Shown one piece after another: positions 50,501-62,000 of a DNA stretch of 64,000 nt. A program made the position numbers and the translations under genes. Below the pieces are notes generated by a model. It was not told where the DNA came from. It did not search any database and saw nothing but the letters and a program-made list of their open reading frames with translations. Origin of the DNA: Branchiostoma floridae (Eukaryota > Chordata > Leptocardii > Amphioxiformes > Branchiostomatidae); NCBI RefSeq assembly GCF_000003815.2, contig NC_049989.1, positions 7,530,195 through 7,594,194 of the forward strand, in the 5' to 3' direction. Every line of letters starts with the position of its first letter. Position 1 is the first letter of the stretch.

Positions 50501-53500
50501 CTCATGACAGCGGGTTGCATCGCTGTCACGGAATCTGTGTTTTCGTGTCCGTGCTTCTGAGTCTGATTAGGACCATAAACAGCTATATTTTGTATCATGT
50601 ATAATTGAACGTCGCTGACAGAAAATGACAGTACGTCTCTCTCCGGGAGTGTGTGCGCTTCGGCCTTCAGAACAGAAAAATCAATATGTCAATGACATGG
50701 ACCTGTTTTGTTTTTTCATTCAGCTTTTTTTGAACTCAGGAGTTACATAGTTTTTTTTTAGCTCTCTCGTTGATTGTTGATGCTTTTCAGTTGGGATGTG
50801 TGACGCATACGGTATTACCAAAAGAAATTGTTGAAACATGACACTTGTAGTTGCACTAACGTATGATATGTGTATACAAAATGTGTGAAATATTTTCGCA
50901 TACATGTATCTTGAAATAATTCTAATTGTATTTTCCAATGAATCACAATTAATTGTGCGAAAAAAAAAACAAGATGATATTGGTAATGCATCTTTTGTAC
51001 CATACGGGAGCAACTCTGAAGTATCTTTTCAGACTTCGCTACGATCGCTTTAAATAACGATTCCGTCCCCTCTCCCTTCAAGTACTAGTAGTACGGTAGT
51101 ACCCGCTTAGTCTACTCTAGATTTATGTACAGTAATATAGAGGGCGTGCCGTCGCCTCCTGCGTGCATCGTGATTTATCGTCAGCGCACAGTCGAGCCGC
51201 ATCTTTCCCGAGGTGATTTGTAGACCGTCAAGAATCGCTCTCAAAACAGATAATTCATGAGGCATCTCCGATCACCAACCTACACAGGAACACGAATCTA
51301 GGACAAATGTATGTCTTTTGTCAGCAGCCAGGGATGTCTTAGGCGTTAGAGAGAAAATTGCAAGCTGGTGATGACATGTATCAAGTACAATGTAGGAATC
51401 TTGTAATGTAAAGCTGTGTATTTATCAGTCTGCACGGTGACGTTATCCTTAAGCATTATCCGTATATTTTCTACACAATGTAGTTTTCAGCCCTTTGTAA
51501 AGCTGGCTGATGTAACTTCAACAAAAGATACAGACTGTATACGTAGCCAGATAAATTGCTCGCTATAGGGGAAGTGGAACCGTTTTCAAGAGGTTCCCAT
51601 TATCTGAGCATTGGAAAGCTGCAAACGAAAGCATCGCATGCAAAAAGATAGTTAAATACACTCCCTATAGAGGTATAGATGGGTTTCAGTTTTGTGTCGT
51701 AAAAATCCTATTGAATGGAGACATTCATTTCGCCGTAGACAGAGATCTATCTTGACATTCAGCCGATTAAGAAAACGAAAACAAACGGCCGTATATTCAA
51801 TATTTGGGATCGTCTGGAAAACGTCAGCGGACTCTGGAACGATTTTAATGGATACCGACACAGGCGACACCGCATATTGATATCATGTAGAGCGTACGAC
51901 TGCAAGTACTAAGTACATTTGTAATGGATGGAGTGATGTTTTTGAGCATGCAGCGACATTTCAAGCCTTTATTTGACGTGTTTTGAAATCTTGTAAAAAT
52001 GTTCAGGCCATTCAGTTGCCAAGCCCGGTTAAAGAAAATTGACATTGGCGTTGTTACTGGCAGCGTCTTATTTTTGTTTTGTATATTTTCCCACCGCCTT
52101 CGACATTATGTAGTGTGGTCACGTACATGTCAAAACCCCGGTCCTATCACCTGCCGATGGGATCTCGCAGGAAATATGTTTATTCTCGCTTGGTGAACTT
52201 GATGACATTAGTTCTGGCAACTGAAAGCAGGCAGTGTTGAGAGAAACTGGACGTGGGCGGAGTGTGAATGGAGTAGAAAGCCAACGCCCTATTTTGGTGG
52301 TCTGGAGTGGTTAGAAGCAGAAATGATGTAACATACCTCCGACAGGTCCTTTGTCATTTCAGCGGTAGTTCCGGTTTTTATATTCTATGTTTTGGACATG
52401 CTATGTCTTGATTTTGGGGTGGCAGATAGCTTTTGGGATCGGGAAGAAGTGGTGTACCCGTGCATTAGAGAGATGAAATAGTAACCTTACAGCTAAACCG
52501 CAGAGAGGGAGACTGTAGCCTGGAATCCAGCCGTACTGAAGCTCCCGAGCCTCTTCTGTCCTCTCCGTAAGCATTTGAGGAGAAGACAGATCTCAGAAGA
52601 GACTGGGGGCTACAATACGGCTGGGTACAAGGCTAGTAGACCGTTATCCTCTCATTCCTTATACCTGGTGTTATCCTGATGTTCCTAACGGTTCCTGCCT
52701 GGGGATACGTGGGTTGGTGTACCAGACTGATAGATGGCAATGTTTTCTGCACAATCAACATAAGCAATCTTGCCTGCCGGTGAGAAGAAGTAAGATAGAA
52801 ATACCCCATCTTCACATCCATCATATACACATTCCCTTCATCAAAGAACTGCCGATCCATCATGAACCATATCGACGTTGTCTCATGCCTTCTGGTGTCT
52901 GCAAATAAGATATAAGACCGTATCTATTTATCTATCTTTGTACTTGATGTTACTCACATCCATCTTAGTGTCGATCCTTCAGGCGGTCTTCAATGAAGAC
53001 GGCATTATCTCGTCTTACAGGCATGGCGCTTGTATTTTTGTATTGGAGATATTGATTGGGAGGGGTTGGAAGTTTTGTCATCTTTATTTATGACCATCGT
53101 AATAATTTTCCCACATTCGTCATAGATCCCCAAATACATGCCTTCTGCTCCATCCCAAATGTTTTTGTTGCAGAAGCACTGCCCTGGTCCAGACATTCAA
53201 GCCTCTCTAAATCCTGTCTGCCGCTGGAGAGTTTGGTGACGCGCACAATACCGTGTAAAGACACTTAGACTGTTTGGCCGCGGGTAGCTGGGGGATGCAG
53301 AGGAATCTAAGTGGTTTAAGGAGGATTTAGACGCTGGAACTGGAAGCTTTTTACCGTTTGCTATAATCTAGTTTTCGCCACCGTCCTCATTCTATTTCCG
53401 TGGTAGCGAAGACTGGTTGCTTGTGTTGTTGGCACTGGCAATTTGTGAAGTTATACACTATGCCCATGATCTTAGAATTGAACTCATTCCACAAGGAAAT

Positions 53501-55989
53501 TGTGTAAAGTTTATAGCGTTGTATAGTGTCTCTTCACAATGTACATTTGGCTTAGGTATACATGCAAACTTTGCAAACCGACTTTATGGTCTCCCATATG
53601 TATCTTACCATTCAATTCTAAGATAGTAAAGTAGATTGGACCCATTCCTCAAGCTACCGACATCTTTCGCACCGCAGTCGTTTCTCAGTATCTATGCGGC
53701 TGCAGATGTCTTACTGCAGTTACTGAAGGACAACTGCCATGACTGTGGTGCGAAAGATGTCGGTAGCTTGATAATGAGTCCAAACTACTTTACGATCTTA
53801 GAATTGAATTGTAAAGCTCGGAGATATATGTGGAAGACGATAAAGTCGGTTTACGAAGTTTGTATATATACTTATATCATTTGTACATTGTGAAGAGACA
53901 CTTTGCACAATTTCCTTACATGTCATGCCCAAGAAAACATTGTCTCTTATATACAACTATACACAGAGCAATTTATGTCTTTATTAATGACATTAACACA
54001 TAATATATTGAAGACCTATAATGTACGAATTTTATGTTCTTTCTTGATGAATTGTGATGAACAACCAGCGTAAAATCTATTAAAAACTTGTTTGGAACTT
54101 GGAAGAAAGACAACACATTCCCACAGATCGCATAGACACGACTATATGAAAACGGTGCCTTTTTTCGTCATATGCGACTAAGTATTTGCTAATCCATATC
54201 TTATAAGGGATATTATGATGTAGCGTGAACTTTAATTTAAATTAAAGTTTGAATTTAATCTTAAGTAGCTCTCATTGGTACAACTTTATTCTATATTCTT
54301 CACACGTCTTACGTCTATTCAATAACGGTGGGTCTATGCCAGTCTCAAAATTGATGATAATTGTCCCAAAATGACAATTTTAATTCTCTGACGGCTATTC
54401 ATGGCTATTAGGAATAAGTTATGGGGTCTTTAAATGTATACGTGACTGTACTACTAATCAGGCGAATGCTCTGGTGACCTACTTAGTCTTGTTAGCCCAT
54501 GGCAACAGTACTGCAATGTTGCACGACATGGGGGAGGGTGGATGCATCATCTATTCAATCGTTATGTTATACAAAGACCATGGTTAGCATTTTGAAGGCA
54601 TTAAGGAATTGAGCAAACTTGTAGAGATGCGAGTTGAGAAAACAAAACAACTTTCCCACTTTTGTCAACATTTCAGTAAGAGCAGTGCATAAACGAGTGT
54701 ATGGAAATGCTAACAGGCTGTTTAATCAATTATGACTGAAATTCCCCTGGTGCGAAGTTTTAGTGTCTACATTCTCGTCACGGACGCTAAACTTACGTTT
54801 GGACACATGAAACATCTTTCTAGTCAGACTCAGACAGCAATGACTGTCACGCCAGTGGATGGAAATCTGCGTGGAGCAGGTCTGAAATTAGGGATTAGTC
54901 GCGCCATTGGGACGACCTAGTTCAAAGACACCTCCCGGGTGGCTGGCAGCGTCTTATTATCTATCTCTTTGACGCCTCGTTCTATCTTGTCATGTCTAAA
55001 ACGTCGACCCACGCCCCCACGTACAGTACGTCAATGTACGTATATCGTTGGCTTCCAGATATTTCCTACGGTAGGGGGGTGGCGGGTGGGGGAGCTTTAG
55101 TGTATCACTATCGTTGTCCGGTGGATACAGCTGAAACGTATAGAAAACAATGTACAAGCAGATGTTGGGTAGAAGTTTTTTCTGACCGGTCGACTTTTCT
55201 TTCCCCTATAAGTATAACCCCCTCCCCCCAAGTCAAAAAGCGGGCCGGACAATTAAAGATTTTCCATCCCAACATCTGCTTGGAGATTGTCAAAACAACG
55301 CAATGAGGAATCGCTTCTGGAGATTTCTAGACCATTCCCCTCCACAGTGAAAGGTTATTGGAAGAGCCCTAACTTCCCACAGATTTCCTCTGATGTTTTT
55401 CACAGCAGTTAATAACACTGCAACAAGGTTGTTATCGGAGCGGAGCAGGACTGCCAAGATGGCGGGCAGTACATAATCATCTGGTGTATTTTGCCAGCCA
55501 GTAGGTACCCAGTATGAGTAATGAGGCTGTTTAACGTGGTCGAGGCACCTCCTCGAGCACGAGACCCCCGTTTTACGTCCCTCCCGGAAGACGATTTCGT
55601 GGAAACTTCGTGAGGCTACAGCAATTCGGACGTCCTTGGTTGGTCCCCCATCCAAGTACTGTCCGGACCGTCGCGTTGCTTAACTTCCGAGATCGAGGGA
55701 TCGGGTGTACCAACGCGCCACGCGGCCGTACAGGAAGGCAAGGTTGCGTAGGAAACTAGAAAGAATCGTAAAACGCAAACCTTAAACTGTGAAGGGAAGA
55801 TATAATCACACAGATAAAACAATCATAATCACCATGTTGACATGGGCGGTGTTTGTCTTTCATTTCTGAAGAGCTTATTGTTTCTTCTAGACTGGTCCAT
55901 TCAAAGACTACCATTTTTGTTAAAATCCAATCAACAGCATAGAATTGGAGTTGCAGGACGACATTACGTAATGTAGTATTTATTGTGTT

Positions 55990-56056
<67 letters not shown>

Positions 56057-59000
56057 GTGCATTGGCAGGTTTCTACACCAACCTATATGTTGTACCTATA
56101 GGTTTCAGTGCCGACATTTCGGACTAGAACAAGCTCAACATGAAGTGACTTCCATGCATAGGTATTTGTATTGGGGTCACTCATCCATTAATGCAAACTC
56201 GGGCATTAAATCAAATAGCCCGTGGCAAATTAAAACTACTTTGGTCAAAGTATATACACACAAACACAACAATAGGTCAACTTGTTTTGCCGACTATTGT
56301 AACGTACGTATTTGTGAGGGAAAACTCGTCCTACAGGATCAAATTAGACGTGAGCCTGGGGTGTGTCTATCAACTGGGACACGGAGATGTTAGTTTACAT
56401 TGAACAGGTCGAGCGAAAAGTCAAAACACACAGTACAAAAAATATGACGTTTATTCAACAACACGGCGTTGATTCCACTAGATTCCTCATTCCACGGTAG
56501 CATAGTACAATAAAGCTCAAGAACAAACTGTCAAGCAATTCACAACTTGCGCAGAGAGATTTACGAAAGAGGTCACATACTTGTCATCACTTAAGAAAAA
56601 CAGAGCAGAAATTAGAGTAAGGTTTACTTTACCGTAAGTTCAAGTATATTTGAGGTCCCTGGGCGCGTGTGTTTGTGACATTTCCCACTCAAGGCGGCTG
56701 CTACTCTTTGCCTCTATTATTTATAGACGCGAAACCTCAGTGACCCGTAAGAAAAGCCGCCATGTTATGTGAGGTGGCTTCTTGCTGTTTCTGATCAAAA
56801 TTCTTGGCCTGTGGGATCCATTCCCTTCTAAAGGTAAAACACTGTGACGCACAGAGTGCACTGTAGGGGTGTTCCGTTGTATCTCTGGTCTTTTGCTTTG
56901 ATGAAATGACAGTTTTTCTTGCAAATTTAAGCAACATTGAAGTTTGCAAAAAGATTAAGGAACACAGGCCTGCAATAAATATAGACAAGTCAGAAGTCGT
57001 GTAAATACTTACAATTTTCAGTTACAAAAGGTTCTGGTTTTATATCAACTTTGTCTATCATCTTTGACAGAATACCTTACGTTTACACAGTTGGCCCTTT
57101 CAAAGCATACTACGGATGTTATGTAGTTACGCGTAGTGTGATAGATGGCTTCTGCACAGAACATTGATGCCGTAGTAAACACTACCCCATTCTCTGGGTG
57201 AAGTTGTCACCGAAAAGGCAGCACCTCTGCCAGATGCCCCGCGTTTTAATTAGTTTGATCCTTTAGCTGTGGCACAGGTTCGCAACCCTGGCAAATCAAC
57301 TATCTACACAAGCGATGCCTTCTGAGACATGTCAAGCCCAGTCTTTATTTCGCAAGGAAGGTCGTTCGTCCCGTCTTGGAGGCGCCATGATGAATTTCAA
57401 GATAGCGAACACACAAAAATCCCGTGTGGAGTTTAAAGATGGTGGGCGCTAGAGCTACTCTTGTTGCTAATCTTGACTCAAATAGAGAAGGAAAATGTTT
57501 GGACGTGTGCTCGAAGGTGTGAAGTAATTTCAGTACAAGCCAGAAGATATGGAATGAATGATCGAAAATGTCTGGTATCCGAACAACCGATCCGCAGGAA
57601 CGCCCCCCTCTCCATTGGATTTGCAGCAGTGATGACCCAGTATTTTCGCAAAAACAAAAGTTAACATAAACAAGGAAATACCTCTTTCCTTGACGATTTT
57701 CCCATCTGTTGGATATTTCCAGCAAAGCACAATTCATTTGAAAAGAAAAAACGTTGCGTACAGTGCGTCTTCTAAAAAAAGTTTTGTAGGGAATTCGAAT
57801 TAGCAGGTAGGTCGTGGTTTATTTACAAACGTCTATTCAGTGTTTAGTTCCAACATCGGTGTATATCAGAAACTATATCTCCCGGAAAATGACTTATCCA
57901 TAAAAACAAGCAAATGCGAAGCCTGCAAATCCTTAGGTAGCCCCACTCCCAGCTAAAGACTACACACTTAATATTTGTTCAAGTATTAACCAACGTTATG
58001 ATATTTGTCTTTGTATGAAGTTTTCTTTTTATTACTTTGCAAATTTAAAGGGTTCTATTCAAGGTACTTGCTTAGTTGTCTTGCTACATACAACCCCATT
58101 TGTCTTTCTTCGTAGTAGCGCACTCGACTCGAAGTAGGAGCCAACATATATAAGGTGACAAACTGTGCCCCTTTGACTTGGCAGAGTTCCCGGGTCTGCG
58201 ATAAATACTTCTATCGCTTTTCATGGCTAGATTCCAAAAAATTAATAGCCGAAGTGTCGTCTGAGACGCTTCTCCTTTCACAACTTGTAGAATGACTTAA
58301 CGTGGAAATGAATCAATGATGTATAAAAAGAACTATATATTACTTGCTTGGCAATATCAGAAATCAGTGAGTTGAGTCTGCTACATTTATGAAGTAATGA
58401 ATGCAATCTTCTCCTCTCGGACTAGGCTGACCTCTCAGCTGTGTTGAAGCATTTTTAGAGATAACTATGTATATAATAAAAGCCTATAAAGTTTCCCCTC
58501 CCGCTTACACCGTACTTTTCATCTCCGATCATTTGTGTACAACTTGTGCAGCGTGGAATGTAAACAAAGGATTTGATATGTTTGTAACTGGTTGGGGTAA
58601 ATTTCCCCTCGAAAAGTTTCCTCCCCTTTATTAAAAATGCATTATGTTTAAAAACGAAACACAAACATATAACACCACTCAAAGTTGGGAAAGCCAAGAT
58701 TTGACGAGAGACTGCCCGGACGTGTCCACCCAGGTCCCACAAACATCCCGTGATTCAGCATGATGACTGCAGCAGATCTGCTGGGGAGGGGAGGTGTGGG
58801 GTGAAGGCGTTAGGGACGGCACGGGTTGGGTAACCTGTCCGGAATGTGTCGTAACGTCACAACAAACTACAGGACGGATCGCACCTGGTTTGTCCTCCGG
58901 AAAGAAGAAACTCATCGCTGTTGAGAATTATGTGACGCGTTCAATTGTTCTTCTATTGTCTATGCACAGGCAGTGTTGACGCGACATGATGTCATCATGC

Positions 59001-62000
59001 CCGCTTAGTGCGTCTGTAGACACCCAGCTTTCGGGACCCCAAGTCAAGAACAATCAGAGATAGCAAGCGTCATATCTATAACATACATGTGGGGCCTATC
59101 AGTATGTATTTGTTAATCGAGGATCTATTCATGCTTGTCAAAATTAATCCCATGACAGAGACGTTCGTCCCCGAACTTCTCATACGTTTTGGTCCATATT
59201 TCATTATCTAGAAAACAGTTGGCACATGTAACATTTGATGTATTGTATAGTTACCCCAACCCAACGTTTTATTCTTCACATTCTTCCTTAACATGAAAGT
59301 CACTTCTAAAAATAAATACGATGTCTGTTGTCCTATCTTAAAGTTCTTATCTCATCCCTTGAGTCATCATCATTGTAATCTAATGGAACTATATGTAGAT
59401 ATGTACAAGAACGTATGATTCGCTTATTGAATATTCACTGTAATGACTGCATAGTGTCTATGAATAATATCTGTAACACACGTTATCAGCAAAGAAAGTA
59501 GCACGTCTGCATGTTTAGTGTCACTAGGAGAAACATATATCTCATTCCTGGTCATGCTTTTACTGTAGTTCCCTTAATGCCTCGGTTTTATTTGCTTTAA
59601 TGGGCGTGTTCAGTTGAACAGGCGACATGATTGCAGTAGACGTGACTGCCATTTCAAACAGCCTGCCATCATATTCAGTCTAGCAGAATGTATGAGGATG
59701 CTGCTGGTAGAGAGAAAGTAGCTCGACATTTACGACATGCGAATGTTCAAAATGGCGTCACTTGACGATGACCATGATAAGATATTGGAGTTTGACGTTT
59801 GTAGAATGGTCATATCCCTTCAGATTTAACATATTGACCATGGAAGAAACTAGGTTTAGATCAGGGAGGATATGGTATCATAGATATAGCAGGAAACAGA
59901 TTAAAATAGAATCGTTAGAAACGACTTTATATTTTGCTTCAAGCGCAGCGACCTGTAATGCAATATAATAATAGCCCGTAGTATCTCATGCTGGAATGTT
60001 CGACACCCGTATTAGACGCTTTACCTTGTATGTGTTCAATGAAACGTGCAAGTAACTCTGGCATTATTGATCGATGAACGTGACAGGTCAAGTCGTTTTG
60101 ATGATAGCGGTGGCGGCGTCTGTCAGAATTTTAATTGCATTCCTTTGGTTTGCCTTGCACTAGGATTACACTAGGGTTCACTTGAAGTGTGCCTAGAAAC
60201 ATGTTTTTATATTAATGTGTCTCTGGGAATGAGTTGTTGTCAGTTGAAGGCAAGGTATTTCTTGATAGAAGGAAATGATGCGGAATGACCTGTATCCTGT
60301 CGAACAGATCAAGATATTCTGTTCTGGGGAGGGGGTGGGGTGTTAGGTCACACTTTCATCAGCGGAAGAGATCATATCTGTCAGCGCTGTAGAGCGGGAA
60401 TGTTTCCCGGGGTGGGGGCGGGGCATGCCGGGGACGAAAACTGGCAGCTAGGGGCCAAAATGTTTTCTTTGGCACCAGCCGTGAGAGGAAATCTGTCATT
60501 AACCCAGCATAGTCATCCCTACACGGCCACACCCCTTTGTCATTTCAGTCAAAACAGACAACTACTGTCTCAGTCATGTATATATGTTACGCGCGGCTTT
60601 ATAAAATAATATTGCTCTCTCGTTTCTCTTCTAGTTCTGGCAGGGTGATGGTGATTGATGATATTTTGAATTTTTTTTTATGTCGGTGGACGTTTAGATA
60701 TTTACGGCTGCGTTTATATCTGAAGTAGCAAATCAATAGACTATCATCAAGAGAATTGATTTTATAGAGTGTATCATAAAAGACTGGTGGACGCGGCTAG
60801 CCCATCTAATGACATGGAGTCACATCTGGACTTCAAGTAATGATTGGCCCCTCAGTCCAAACGGGGCCGGACCAGTGCCGTCCTCTAGGACGATGCCATA
60901 AATACGCCGCCGATAGCCATGATGAAAAATTCAATACCACCGCTCACGTGGGACACTTACAGAGAGGAAGAATCGTCATTTATCAGCCTTGGGGGATGCA
61001 GGGGTGACAGCTATTTGGGACGATCAGTCATTCCTAGCAATTGTAGCGTAAATGAGCAGCGGGAAAAGGCGAAGACTATTGGTCATAGACGACTTTGCAC
61101 CAGCTACGGTTTAAGAGAAAGCAAGGAGTTTTATTGGAGAAAGTGCAGATGGTGGACTGAATATTTTAGAATGCCCAGGGCCCAACGGGACATTTCACGT
61201 GCAGTTATACCTTGCAAGTCGAATGACAGCATTACCACCTTGCGACCACTACTCGTATCTGCAATTGCACTTCTTGATTTCCGTGTGCTAACGTCCTGGT
61301 CGCGCTTATTGTTGCGATATAAACTGATGAGCTGAAATGACTAATGATTGGAGGAAAACTAGGGATATCATTTTGTCCGTATTTCTTATTTTACTATGAC
61401 ATTTTATTTTCAAAAGGATAGGCCCTGATGTTACTCGATTGTGGCACAGTAGATAGTGTCAAATACAAACGTGGTCGGCGAAAGCATCAGTTTGTCTTCA
61501 ATTACCATATCTAAGATAGCTAGGTCCTAGATCGATTATCTATTTCGGTAGGTACCCACAAAGGTAGAAAAATGATATGAAATACATTCACTGTCGGCGA
61601 CTGGGCTGCAATACTTGCACTATGCACACATTCCACAAGACGGCGCAGTTGAGCGTGACAAGGTACAACTACATTTTGTACATGCAACTCTACAACGGGT
61701 TGCCTTTAGAGTAACCTTGAATACTAGATATTGATTTCCTCTAAAAGGTTTTTATTGGTATAATTTGGCTACTTTGCTGTACTGATGTTGTATTTTGTTC
61801 ACAACTTATAGGAACAGATACTGGTGCCATCAAGCTGTATGGGAGGCCGGGTGTGGAGATCTCGGCGGTGCATCGCGCCGTGCTGCCCGTCAAGAAGCTG
61901 CTCTTCCTCCCAGGACAGGGTCGCCTGCTCAGTCTGCTAGGCGACAACACAATACATCTATGGGAGGTGAGCGATGGCTTACGTTTTATTTACATCAACA

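Noticed and set aside
55614-55732. Functional 5S rRNA gene
   Set aside because: Too many changes in paired regions, and the sequence continues into a SINE-type body rather than a T-run terminator.
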